Source of the DNA: Chlamydiota bacterium
Lineage (GTDB): Bacteria > Chlamydiota > Chlamydiia > Chlamydiales > Rhabdochlamydiaceae
Reading direction: 5' to 3'
DNA length: 34,728 nucleotides
Assembly (NCBI GenBank): GCA_013288075.1
Contig: JABDCQ010000018.1
Coordinates: 1 to 34,728, forward strand
Part shown: in pieces, positions 1-7,295 of the stretch
Layout: every line of letters starts with the position of its first letter
How positions within the stretch are numbered: the stretch's first letter is position 1
Position numbers and translations under genes: made by a program
The notes under the pieces: model-generated
What the model was told of the DNA's origin: nothing
Databases searched by the model: none
What the model saw: the letters and a program-made list of their open reading frames with translations, nothing else

Positions 1-40
1 TACTCTTCCGGGCTTCTAGGGTTCTTTACTTACTCAGGAA

Positions 41-1300
41 TTAGTATTCCCAACGTAGAGATATAGTCACACCTTGTGTAGAAAGATCACCGGCTTCTCT
101 CACATAAGTTGTGTAGTTGTCTGTGTTGATACCACTTGTTAACGTTGTGTTAACAGTAGACACTCTCTTAAGTTGCTCTTGGTTGAAGAACATGTGGTGT
201 TCCCATCCTGCAGATAGAAGCAAGCGAGAAGCTGTGCACCAGCAAGACATATCTGGGCACCAGCGGATTCCTAAAGCTAAATCTGTGATTGCTTTAGAAT
301 CGTTGAAGCTATCTGTTGTGCTAAGAATAACTGTATCTGCTGCTAAGAAAAGATCGTCTCCAACTGTTTCTTGTTGAGAAATGTTGTAGCGTCCATAAAG
401 GATAGAGATCGCTGCATCACCAAAGAAGCAGAATCCACAACCTACATTCCACTCTGTATCAAGACCTGTGCGTACACCGATCCCTTTGAAGTCGTTTTTC
501 ATTTCGATATCATCCAAAGTGCCAGTGAATGCAGTTGTTACAGCTGCGCCTGTTAATCCAGCATATTGTATATCAAAGTTTTGCTTAATCCAACCACCTC
601 TAAGGCCAACGTGTGGTCTTACAGCAAGGTGTCTTCCTGCAAAAAATTCTCTTCCTAATTCTAAGTCGATTAAGTCGAGTTTTAATTTCCAATGAGAATC
701 AAGGCTAGTAGCTGTTAAGTTTCCATCGCCAGCAAGAGTACCTAGAACAACTTCAGCAGCACTCCAAGTAGGGAATAGTGTTTGTGAAGGTGTATTACTT
801 GTTGAAGTCACAACGTCTTTGCTTGCATTTCCAGTGAAATGTGTCCAAGCTGCATAAACATCCCAGCAATCGTGATCAAAGATGTAACCAACCCCAAGTC
901 TAACGCCCGCATCCCACTTAAATTTCATGTGTTGATAAGAAGCATTAGTAAATTGGCTAGCATAAGATGGATGACCTGTAGCATTAGAATTTAACACTCC
1001 AACTTCTAGATCGTCTGTGTGTGCTTGCCAAACGAGGAGTTCGATGTCAATAATTGCACCGTTTTGAACTTCTCTTTGTCCACATGAGTTAACAATTACT
1101 GGTCTTGCACAAGGAGCAATTCCTTCTGGAAAACAAATTTTTACAGCTGGCGCTGGGCAGCATTTCTCTGGGCAGCAGCCTTGTGGTTCTGGACAATTAC
1201 CTTTAGAATTGTCTTGGTTGGTATCTGCGCTTAGAAAGCTAGCGCAAGCAATAAGTGTAGCCGTTAAAGCTGGTAGCACTTTTCTCATTTTGAAATCCAT
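41..1300 (-). CDS. MOMP-like cysteine-rich outer-membrane porin
   Basis: Probable outer-membrane beta-barrel porin of the chlamydial MOMP-like group (419 aa). A signal peptide covers about residues 5–25 and ends in SFLSA. A cysteine- and proline-rich segment follows, with Cys at 36, 42, 43, 47, 48, 56, 64 and 73, which in this phylum suggests disulfide cross-linking of the envelope. The rest alternates short polar and aromatic stretches as expected for a barrel, and the chain ends in SLRWEY, a C-terminal aromatic residue typical of BAM substrates. The ATG at 1300 is preferred over the Met at codon 5 because AGGGGG sits 6 nt upstream. The gene is divergent from the glycosyltransferase at 1579. 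Family assignment is by appearance (Cys-rich N-terminus followed by an IELLVWQAHTDDLEVG-like strand). Which of the many MOMP-like paralogues it is cannot be told. Confidence 0.8.
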   Translation of the reverse strand: MDFKMRKVLPALTATLIACASFLSADTNQDNSKGNCPEPQGCCPEKCCPAPAVKICFPEGIAPCARPVIVNSCGQREVQNGAIIDIELLVWQAHTDDLEVGVLNSNATGHPSYASQFTNASYQHMKFKWDAGVRLGVGYIFDHDCWDVYAAWTHFTGNASKDVVTSTSNTPSQTLFPTWSAAEVVLGTLAGDGNLTATSLDSHWKLKLDLIDLELGREFFAGRHLAVRPHVGLRGGWIKQNFDIQYAGLTGAAVTTAFTGTLDDIEMKNDFKGIGVRTGLDTEWNVGCGFCFFGDAAISILYGRYNISQQETVGDDLFLAADTVILSTTDSFNDSKAITDLALGIRWCPDMSCWCTASRLLLSAGWEHHMFFNQEQLKRVSTVNTTLTSGINTDNYTTYVREAGDLSTQGVTISLRWEY

Positions 1301-1328
1301 GTTAATCCCCCTAGGGTTGGACTAAAAA

Positions 1329-1334
1329 TTTATA
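1329..1334 (-). promoter_or_regulatory. possible −10 box of the porin gene
   Basis: On the minus strand TATAAA lies about 30 nt upstream of the porin ATG inside an AT-rich leader. The −35 position (about 1352–1357, GTTCGT) is a poor match to TTGACA, so this is only a weak promoter candidate. Confidence 0.3.
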
Positions 1335-1521
1335 GTTTTGTTGTTAAGTAAACGAACCGACACCCTAACATCTAAAGCGACGATTATTAAGGCTAATTTA
1401 ATTTTTAGTAATATTTCAGGCAACAAAAATTTATTTTGTCTATGAAAACCAGATTTTTTCTTTCATAAAAAAGAGATTTTGGGACCTTTCAAAACAATAA
1501 AATCACAAAAAAACACCCAAA

Positions 1522-1555
1522 ATAAGGCCTGGAGAAAAAATTTCCAGGCCCTTAT
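1522..1555. other. hairpin in the gap between porin and glycosyltransferase
   Basis: ATAAGGCCTGGA at 1522–1533 pairs with TTCCAGGCCCTTAT at 1542–1555, with one bulged base and a short A-rich loop. It sits between divergent genes, about 13 nt before the AGGAG ribosome site of the 1579 gene. It may be a leader structure or attenuator. On the minus strand it is followed by a T-rich stretch, but no gene ends there. Confidence 0.45.
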
Positions 1556-1578
1556 CTTAGTCAAAACTTAGGAGTTTT

Positions 1579-2325
1579 ATGCGCTTTATCACTTTATTTC
1601 TCTTTATTTTGAGCTCTTCACTAAGGGCTGATGTGCATCCGCTATTAGATCATTTTCATGTCTGCACAGTGGCAACTTACAACCACCCCCATCTTGAAAA
1701 ACTTAAAACCTCTTGCAAAAAGCATAAAATCGAGCTTGAAGTGCTAGGAATGCATCAACCTTGGTATGGGAATGGAACAAAATTCGCCTACACTCTTGAT
1801 TACCTAAATACTCTCAAGGACTATGAAATCGTCTTATTTGTCGATGCTTTTGACACCCTTATTGTTGCAGATAAGGCGGTGATTCTTGAAAAATTCTTAA
1901 ATTCGAACTCTTTATTTACCATGTCTGTAGAGAAAAATTGCCATCCTTGCGAAGCTTATAAAGGGGTTTTTCCCCCGAGCCCCACCCCCTTCAGGTATCT
2001 CAATACAGGATCCTACATAGGCTACGTAGGCTATTTAAAAAGGTGGCTACAAGATTTAAGCCCTATTGATCTGCATCTTTGCGACCAGGGGCAAACAGTT
2101 GCTCACTATGCAAGAGATCTAAAAGCCAAAAAATTCTATACATTCGATTATTTTTGTGATCTGTTCCTTCCCTTATTAAAAGTTGAAGAAAACGAGCTTT
2201 CTATAGATCGAAAAAATAAAACCCTTTACTGTCTTACCACAAACTCTAGCCCCTCTGTCATCCACGCTAACGGCGGCTCTTTTACCCTTTGGAATAAAAT
2301 TTATGAAAGGCTTATTCAGGAATAG
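1579..2325 (+). CDS. secreted PLOD-like glycosyltransferase
   Basis: Predicted exported glycosyltransferase of 248 aa resembling the GT domain of procollagen lysyl hydroxylase/galactosyltransferase proteins. A hydrophobic signal peptide covers residues 1–17 (cleavage near LRA/DV). The metal/nucleotide-binding acidic motif is VDAFD with D89 and D92. A further family-type motif, YLNTGSYIGYVGYLKRWLQ, follows around residues 140–160, and DQG around 174 is also typical. RBS AGGAG lies 5–6 nt before ATG 1579. The last 23 nt overlap the start of the cytidylyltransferase/SDR fusion, so the two are probably translationally coupled and may act on one glycan. Homologues of this fold occur in large DNA viruses and animals as well as some bacteria. 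The acceptor is unknown; a periplasmic or secreted location is inferred from the signal peptide only. Confidence 0.72.
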   Translation: MRFITLFLFILSSSLRADVHPLLDHFHVCTVATYNHPHLEKLKTSCKKHKIELEVLGMHQPWYGNGTKFAYTLDYLNTLKDYEIVLFVDAFDTLIVADKAVILEKFLNSNSLFTMSVEKNCHPCEAYKGVFPPSPTPFRYLNTGSYIGYVGYLKRWLQDLSPIDLHLCDQGQTVAHYARDLKAKKFYTFDYFCDLFLPLLKVEENELSIDRKNKTLYCLTTNSSPSVIHANGGSFTLWNKIYERLIQE

Positions 2326-3670
2326 ACAAAATAACTCCGCCATTCTTTTGATGGGAGGAAGTGGAGTGCGCTTTAAAAGCGAGGTTCCTAAACAATTCCA
2401 TCGGATTTCGGGCAAAAAAGTGTATTTGCATACCCTTGAGACCTTTATTAACTCCGGCTTTTTTGAAGAAATTGTCTTAGTTTGCCAAGAAGAGTGGATA
2501 GACGAAGTTAAAATGGATCTTAGAGCTTATCCAAATGCCCCGTTAAAAATCACCATTGGAGGAACTACAAGACAAGAATCCTCCTATCAAGGACTTTTGG
2601 CCTGCAAAAAAACCACAGAATATGTAGTGATCCACGATGCTGTAAGGCCGTTTGTTTCGGAAAGAATCCTCTTAGAAAATATCGAAAAAGCCGTTCTTTA
2701 TAAGGCTGTAGACACATGCATCTCAACAGCTGACACTATTGTTCATTCAAAAGACGGAAACACCGTTCATGAAATTCCCAAACGCTCAGAATACCTAAGA
2801 GGCCAAACCCCTCAAAGTTTTCACTATCCTCTTATTCTTAAAGCCCACGCAGCCAATAGAGGGAAAAACACCTCAGATGACTGCTCTCTTGTTTTAGCCT
2901 TAAATGAACCCATTCACATTGTCATGGGAGATGAGCAAAATATTAAAATCACCACAGAACTCGATATTTTTATCGCCGAGCAGTTATTTCGTCTTTCCCC
3001 TTTTCAAGAAGCCCTTTCTTCTACAGAATGCCTAAAAGGGAAAAAATACATCATTGCAGGAGGCACTGGAGGAATTGGCAAGGAAGTAGCAGCCCTTTTA
3101 GAAAAAGAAGGAGCTACAGCCATTATTGCCTCTCGAACCGCTTCTGAATTTGGAGCTGATCTTAAAATTTCTACAAACGTGCAGACCATCTGCGAAAAAA
3201 TTCACGCAAAACATGGAGAAGTAGATGGTCTTATTAACTGCATTGGACAATTTCAAGTAAAAGGTATTGAATCCTTATCATCCGCTGAAATTGAAGATCA
3301 AATAGCTACAAATCTCACCTGTCTTATTTTTTGCTGCCAGATGGCTAAAATCAAGGCAGAGGGGCATATCATCAACCTTTCTTCCTCTTCTTATTCTAAA
3401 GGCCGGAAAGAATACCCCATCTATTCTTCCACAAAAGCAGCCGTTGTGAACTTCACCCAAGCGCTTGCAGAAGAAAAAAAGAGCATGAAAATTAATGTCA
3501 TAGTCCCTCAAAGGACCAATACTAAACTAAGAGCCCAGCAATACCCTAATGAATCCCCAGAGGAGCTGCTTGACCCCAAAGACGTCGCAAGAGCCATCCT
3601 CAACCTCTTAAAATCTAACATCACCGGCACCATTAGGCAAGTCCGCCTAAACCACAAAGAAAAACAATAA
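2303..3670 (+). CDS. fused cytidylyltransferase / short-chain dehydrogenase (CDP-ribitol synthase-like)
   Basis: Two enzymes in one chain of 455 aa. Residues ~10–230 form an IspD/TarI-type cytidylyltransferase, with nucleotide loop LLMGGSGVRFKSEVPKQF, then HDAVRPF and RGQTPQSF. Residues ~247–455 form a short-chain dehydrogenase with Rossmann motif GGTGGIGKE, a run of catalytic serines near 358–362, and Y374xxxK378. This order is that of Bcs1/Acs1-type proteins, which reduce ribulose 5-phosphate to ribitol 5-phosphate and activate it with CTP. The stretch around AVDTCISTADTIVHSKDG and RGQTPQSF looks more like TarI than IspD. CDP-ribitol synthesis is therefore the favoured role, but a methylerythritol-phosphate pathway role for the first domain is not excluded. 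The start at 2303 lies inside the preceding gene (23-nt overlap). Confidence 0.75.
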   Translation: MKGLFRNRQNNSAILLMGGSGVRFKSEVPKQFHRISGKKVYLHTLETFINSGFFEEIVLVCQEEWIDEVKMDLRAYPNAPLKITIGGTTRQESSYQGLLACKKTTEYVVIHDAVRPFVSERILLENIEKAVLYKAVDTCISTADTIVHSKDGNTVHEIPKRSEYLRGQTPQSFHYPLILKAHAANRGKNTSDDCSLVLALNEPIHIVMGDEQNIKITTELDIFIAEQLFRLSPFQEALSSTECLKGKKYIIAGGTGGIGKEVAALLEKEGATAIIASRTASEFGADLKISTNVQTICEKIHAKHGEVDGLINCIGQFQVKGIESLSSAEIEDQIATNLTCLIFCCQMAKIKAEGHIINLSSSSYSKGRKEYPIYSSTKAAVVNFTQALAEEKKSMKINVIVPQRTNTKLRAQQYPNESPEELLDPKDVARAILNLLKSNITGTIRQVRLNHKEKQ

Positions 3671-3740
3671 AGAGATTTTTTTCGGTTCTTGGGAAGAATT
3701 GGGGACCAGTTTTTATGAAGAAAGGAATTAGACAATCTTT

Positions 3741-3851
3741 CTTCTCTCTGTGTGCTCTGTGATCTCTGTGGTAAAAAGTATGCTAACACCTTAGATGCAA
3801 CGTTCTAAAATAAATTTTTACCACAGAGATCACAGAGCACACAGAGAGAAG
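3741..3851. repeat. long inverted repeat, CTCTGTG family, type A copy 1
   Basis: A perfect 37-bp inverted repeat: left arm 3741–3777 and right arm 3815–3851, separated by a 37-nt loop. The arm reads cttctctctgtgtgctctgt and onward to gtggtaaaaa. The same arms, identical over all 37 positions, and a loop identical at about 30 of 37 positions recur at 25256–25366. The copy lies between two co-directional genes. It could fold into a very stable hairpin in RNA; no T-run follows directly. Confidence 0.95.
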
Positions 3852-3926
3852 AGGGAAAGAGAAAAACCCTCAAGGTTGCATTAAAGAGCCGTCTTAAGCT
3901 ACGATCACAAAAAAAGGAGTTCTCTT

Positions 3927-4688
3927 ATGTCTATAAAGCCTCTTGTTCTGATTACTGGTGCATCTTCTGGAATTGGCGCCGCATGCGCTGCCCGGTTTGG
4001 GAAAGAGGGGTTCCGTTTAGCTCTTCTTGCTAGAAGAGCAAACCTTTTAGAAGAGCTCCAAAAGGAGCTGGGGAAAAATACGTTTATCTATCCTATAGAT
4101 CTTTGTGATGAAAAAGCTGTTTTAGACACTTTTAAAGGCATTGAGAAAGATATCGGGCCTATTGAAGTTCTCATTAATAATGCAGGAGGTGCTTTTGGAA
4201 CAGAAACAGCGGATGAGGCCAATCCCGAAGACTGGAAAAAATGCATCGACATCAATATTAATGGGCTTCTTTATGCAACAAGAGCAGCCTTGCCCTTTAT
4301 GGTAGAAAGGAAACGGGGGCATATCATTAATTTAGGATCTATTGCAGGCTCCCATCCTTATAAAGGAGGGAATGTTTACGGAGGGACTAAAGCGTTTGTT
4401 CATCAGTTTTCTCTAAATCTGCGCGAAGACCTCATGGGAAAAAATATCCGCGTAAGCTGCATTGAACCGGGACTCGTTGGAGGCACAGAATTTTCTCTTA
4501 CACGCTTTAGAGGAGATGAAAACCGGGTAAAAGCTCTTTACGAAGGGGCAAATGCCCTCACAGCTCAAGATGTAGCAGAAACAATTTATTTCTGCTACAG
4601 CCTGCCTCCCCATGTAAATATCAACACCATAGAAATGATGCCTGTTACCCAAGGCGCAAACCCCTTAGCAGTCGTACGAAACACTTAA
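3927..4688 (+). CDS. ydfG: YdfG-like NADP-dependent 3-hydroxy acid/serine dehydrogenase (SDR)
   Basis: Classical short-chain dehydrogenase, 253 aa. The nucleotide motif TGASSGIG is near residues 11–18, NNAGG near 88–92, and the catalytic triad is S138, Y151 and K155 (in GNVYGGTKAFVHQFSLNLR). The C-terminal half carries IEPGLVGGTEFS and LPPHVNINTIEMMPVTQ, which closely follow E. coli YdfG, an NADP+-dependent oxidoreductase acting on L-allo-threonine, serine and other 3-hydroxy acids. The RBS is AGGAG, 7–8 nt before the ATG. The stop is separated by a single base from the stop of the convergent beta-lactamase gene, with no terminator between them. Exact physiological substrate is inferred from the family. 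Confidence 0.88.
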   Translation: MSIKPLVLITGASSGIGAACAARFGKEGFRLALLARRANLLEELQKELGKNTFIYPIDLCDEKAVLDTFKGIEKDIGPIEVLINNAGGAFGTETADEANPEDWKKCIDININGLLYATRAALPFMVERKRGHIINLGSIAGSHPYKGGNVYGGTKAFVHQFSLNLREDLMGKNIRVSCIEPGLVGGTEFSLTRFRGDENRVKALYEGANALTAQDVAETIYFCYSLPPHVNINTIEMMPVTQGANPLAVVRNT

Positions 4689-4689
4689 T

Positions 4690-5445
4690 TTACAAAACTC
4701 CAGCTTCCTCTAAAAGCTGTTTAGTTCTGGGGATTCTTAAAGGGAGATCTATTTTCTCGGCGAGGATGTTATAAGCAAAGGTGTAGCAACGCCCCTCCTT
4801 TTCTATCCAACCTACAAACCAGCCAATCTCTTTATTGGGGCTGCCCCACCCTGTTTTTCCAAAGAGTTTCCATCCATTAAATTCTTCCATAAAAAGAATC
4901 TGTTTGGTCATTTCAATAGCGTGAGCAGAAATAGCAAGCTGCCCTAAAACAAGCTTTTGAAGAAAAAGAACTTGCTCTTGAGGGGAAATTTTTAAAGAAG
5001 AGCTTATCCAAGCTCTAGTAAGTCCATTATTTTTTCCTTCATCTCCTGTCATATCTTGATTGCCATAAAGCAAGTGGCTTAAGTACTGCTGAATTTTCTC
5101 TAACCCCAGTTTAGCTGTTAGTACCTGAGAATACCATATACAAGAAAGCTTCATCCAGCTTAGAGGAGTCTGATCTGCTTTCCAAGATTCTAGAAAATCT
5201 GAATACCCTTCTTGATAAGACCACGTAGGACTTTGTCCATCTTCTAAAACGCCTGAATCAAATCCCATAAGACTAAGAGGGATCTTAAAAGTAGAACAAG
5301 GAGAGACGCGCTCTTCAGCACCTATTCCTATTGTCTTACAAATTTTGCCTGTTAGCGCATCTAGTACAATGAAATTTTCCTCGGAGGAAAAAACGGGAGT
5401 GGACACAAAAAAGAAAATGAAAGATAAAAACACAGACTTGATCAT
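4690..5445 (-). CDS. class D (OXA-type) beta-lactamase
   Basis: Predicted periplasmic serine beta-lactamase hydrolysing beta-lactams, 252 aa from the chosen start. The motifs of class D are in order: S51-T-F-K54 (nucleophile and carbamylated lysine), S101-C-I (the SxV position, with Ile replacing Val), Y127-G-N and K197-T-G. A Trp in the omega-loop region (LTRAWISSSL) is where OXA enzymes place the residue that stabilises the carbamyl-lysine. ATG 5445 is chosen because the chain then begins with a clean signal peptide (MIKSVFLSFIFFFVSTPVFS); the longer reading would use a TTG. Regulatory BlaR-type sensor domains share this fold, but this protein has no membrane sensor extension, so an enzyme is favoured. 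It is divergent from the CPT-like kinase gene, 73 nt away. Confidence 0.87.
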   Translation of the reverse strand: MIKSVFLSFIFFFVSTPVFSSEENFIVLDALTGKICKTIGIGAEERVSPCSTFKIPLSLMGFDSGVLEDGQSPTWSYQEGYSDFLESWKADQTPLSWMKLSCIWYSQVLTAKLGLEKIQQYLSHLLYGNQDMTGDEGKNNGLTRAWISSSLKISPQEQVLFLQKLVLGQLAISAHAIEMTKQILFMEEFNGWKLFGKTGWGSPNKEIGWFVGWIEKEGRCYTFAYNILAEKIDLPLRIPRTKQLLEEAGVL

Positions 5446-5518
5446 AGAAATACCTTGGGTTACTTGGCAAAAATAGCAAGAACGCAAGATATTTTAAAAC
5501 CTTAAAATGTAATATTTT

Positions 5519-6115
5519 ATGCAACAACTCACGCCCTTTGTTATTTTGTTAAATGGAACTAGCAGCGCAGGAAAAAGCAGCATAGCCGTGCAAATTCAAA
5601 AGCTAACAAAAGATCCTATTTTGCATGTGGGATTTGATCTTTTTACTCTTATGCTGCCTCCAAGTTATCTCATTGATGGAGAACATGCCGATTTAGGATT
5701 TCGACTCACTCAAGAAAGCCCCTTTAAGACAATCATCAAAATGGGACCTATTGCAGAAAAACTTAATTACGCTAAGCATAGATCAATAAAAGCTATGCTT
5801 GATAATGGATTTAGCTTAATTCTTGATGAAATCCTCTTTCGCAAAAAAGACTTCGAAGATTACCTAGAGCTCTTTAAAGATTACCGCGTATTATTTGTTG
5901 GAGTCAAGCCTCCTCTTGAAGTTGCAGAGCAAAGAGAAAAAGCAAGAGGAGATAGAGTCATTGGCCTTGCTAGAGGTCTTTACGATCTAATCCACTTAGA
6001 TAAAACCTATGATCTAACTATTGATTCTGCCAAAAACACCCCTGAAGAATCCGCAAAAATCATCCTCGAGTGTCTTAACACCCACCCTCAATCCAAAGCC
6101 TTTAAAGCCTTTTAA
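5519..6115 (+). CDS. chloramphenicol phosphotransferase-like kinase
   Basis: P-loop kinase of 198 aa of the CPT family, whose founder 3'-O-phosphorylates chloramphenicol in Streptomyces venezuelae. The Walker A motif is G13-TSSAGKSS at residues 13–21. D40 (HVGFDLF) corresponds to the proposed catalytic aspartate. The family-typical segment ERxKARGDRxxGLARG is present in variant form (EQREKARGDRVIGLARGLYDLIH) near 139–160. Length matches the family. Many CPT-like proteins in non-producers have unknown substrates, so a resistance role is only possible. It is divergent from the beta-lactamase. No good Shine-Dalgarno precedes ATG 5519. Confidence 0.78.
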   Translation: MQQLTPFVILLNGTSSAGKSSIAVQIQKLTKDPILHVGFDLFTLMLPPSYLIDGEHADLGFRLTQESPFKTIIKMGPIAEKLNYAKHRSIKAMLDNGFSLILDEILFRKKDFEDYLELFKDYRVLFVGVKPPLEVAEQREKARGDRVIGLARGLYDLIHLDKTYDLTIDSAKNTPEESAKIILECLNTHPQSKAFKAF

Positions 6116-6207
6116 GGCCGTCAAAGTTGCGCAGGGCAAGAGAGCAGAGTTCTGCACCTATCCTCTAACACCATAGTCAAAAGCACTGGAAGCTAAGCGA
6201 CAAAAAG

Positions 6208-6327
6208 AACGGTATGAATGATATAATGATATGAATGATGAAGAAGATGGTATAGAGGCTAGAACGTATTCGATCTCTAACGACCTAAAAAAATATCATT
6301 CTTATCATTGTATCATTCTTATCATTT
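6208..6327. repeat. ATGATA-type dispersed inverted repeat, copy 1
   Basis: The left end (AACGGTATGAATGATATAATG onward to ~6243) is roughly complementary to the right end (6291–6327, ATATCATTCTTATCATTGTA onward). Each end is built from 8–11-nt units such as ATGATA/ATGAT. The centre includes CGTATTCGATCTCTAA. The reverse complement of the whole element recurs at 13448–13572, sharing both ends and the CGTATTCG/CGAATCTCTAA centre. It behaves like a short palindromic repeat or MITE-like element without coding capacity. Confidence 0.75.
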
Positions 6328-6443
6328 CCTTGCCGCCAATTCCTTAAAACCTTAGCCAAAATCATGAGTTTTATCCAACTTTTGAAGTTTCTTGGGTATA
6401 TACGGCTAGAACAGAAGGACTCAGGGTTAGGATGAATAGAAAG

Positions 6444-6464
6444 GCTGCGTATAGGAAACGCAGC
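6444..6464 (-). terminator. possible terminator hairpin of the rpsB–tRNA operon
   Basis: Perfect 7-bp stem GCTGCGT/ACGCAGC with a 7-nt loop. Read on the minus strand it lies about 54 nt beyond the 3' end of tRNA-Lys and is followed by CTTTCTATT, a weak T-rich tail. A separate T-run directly follows the tRNA-Lys 3' end. Confidence 0.35.
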
Positions 6465-6517
6465 ACTCCAAAGGCGCTCTCGCGCAAAGAGTGAGAATGT
6501 TGTTGTGTAGAAAAAAA

Positions 6518-6590
6518 TGAGACTTGATGGACTCGAACCATCGACTCCCTCATTAAAAGTGAGGTGCTCTACCAACTGAGCTAAAGTCTC
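6518..6590 (-). tRNA. tRNA-Lys (UUU)
   Basis: Full cloverleaf on the minus strand, 73 nt. Acceptor GAGACTT pairs with AAGTCTC and is followed by discriminator A. The D arm is GCTC/GAGC. Anticodon stem CCTCA/TGAGG encloses CTTTTAA with anticodon TTT. The T arm is GATGG-TTCGAGT-CCATC. CCA is not encoded. It lies 12 nt after tRNA-Glu and is probably co-transcribed with it. Confidence 0.96.
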
Positions 6591-6602
6591 ATATAAGATG
6601 TA

Positions 6603-6677
6603 TGACCCCAAGGGGATTCGAACCCCTGTTATCAGAATGAAAATCTGGTGTCCTAGGCCGAACTAGACGATGGGGCC
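6603..6677 (-). tRNA. tRNA-Glu (UUC)
   Basis: Full cloverleaf on the minus strand, 75 nt. Acceptor GGCCCCA pairs with TGGGGTC (one G·U) and is followed by discriminator A. The anticodon loop TTTTCAT carries TTC, with one C·A mismatch at the base of the anticodon stem. The T arm is AGGGG-TTCGAAT-CCCCT. CCA is not encoded. It lies 62 nt after frr on the same strand, so it probably belongs to the rpsB operon. In Chlamydiae glutamyl-tRNA may also feed Gln-tRNA formation by GatCAB. Confidence 0.95.
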
Positions 6678-6739
6678 AGATATAATGCTTCATAAAAACG
6701 GTGTTAGTTTAGCCAACCGCCCCTTTTTCTGCAAGCATT

Positions 6740-7291
6740 TTATACGGTCATGATTTCTTTTTCTTTTGTCGCAAAGAAGGAATCAACATCTTTACAGAAT
6801 TGGTCTGTCAATTCTTGGATGATCTTCTCAGCTTTTTTCATGACGTCTTCTGCAATATCCCCATCGGCCTTCTGCTTACGCACTAGCTCGTTATTTTTTC
6901 TTCTTATATCACGAATAGCGATTTTTGCGTCTTCTGCTTTCTTTTTTCCCTGTTTAACAATTTCTTTGCGCATGCTCTCATCCATAGGAGGAATATTGAT
7001 ACGGATGGTGCTTCCTTCTACAATGGGCTGCAAATTTAAATTGGCACGCTCAATGCCCTTGGCAATAGGACCAACTGTTTGAGGATCAAACGGGGCGACC
7101 TGCAGCTGACGAGATTCCGGAGCTGAAACACTCGCAAGCTCCTTAAGGCGCATCTGGGAGCCATAAACCTCTACGACTACAGAATCTAGAACAGCTGGGT
7201 TAGCACGGTTAGAGCGGAGAGTTTTAAGTTCACCCTTAAAATGGTCTAGAGCTGCTTGCATTTGCTTTTTTGTTTGATCGGTTGCGTTCAT
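6740..7291 (-). CDS. frr: ribosome recycling factor
   Basis: RRF splits post-termination ribosomes together with EF-G. The protein is 183 aa, the usual length (about 180–187). Typical segments are DHFKGELKTLRSNRANPA near the N-terminus, GSTIRINIPPMDESMRKE in the middle, and the long helical hairpin AKIAIRDIRRKNNELVRKQ toward the C-terminus. ATG 7291 is chosen because it starts 4 nt after the pyrH stop with AGGGAA from the end of pyrH as ribosome site; the longer frame would begin with a TTG inside pyrH. It is the last protein gene of the rpsB–tsf–pyrH–frr operon, a conserved chlamydial and general bacterial order. Confidence 0.96.
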   Translation of the reverse strand: MNATDQTKKQMQAALDHFKGELKTLRSNRANPAVLDSVVVEVYGSQMRLKELASVSAPESRQLQVAPFDPQTVGPIAKGIERANLNLQPIVEGSTIRINIPPMDESMRKEIVKQGKKKAEDAKIAIRDIRRKNNELVRKQKADGDIAEDVMKKAEKIIQELTDQFCKDVDSFFATKEKEIMTV

Positions 7292-7295
7292 AAGA

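Larger units (their letters stand above)
6116..6517. other. gene-free stretch between CPT-like gene and tRNA-Lys
   Basis: About 400 nt without a credible gene. It holds the ATGATA-type repeat (6208–6327) and a small hairpin (6444–6464). The remaining DNA shows no ribosome site with an adequate reading frame; the frames that cross it run through a tRNA or the repeat. Confidence 0.7.

Noticed and set aside
3508-3789. Minus-strand frame of 93 aa overlapping the end of the cytidylyltransferase/SDR gene
   Set aside because: Its first residues are translated from a repeat arm; the same peptide (LAYFLPQRSQSTQREER) appears at 25239–25463 because the DNA is repeated. No RBS and it lies opposite a real gene.
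5446-5487. N-terminal extension of the beta-lactamase
   Set aside because: Would use TTG as start and would place 14 residues before an otherwise clean signal peptide.
6285-6611. Minus-strand frames of 108 and 60 aa
   Set aside because: They run through the tRNA-Lys gene and the ATGATA-type repeat; no ribosome site.
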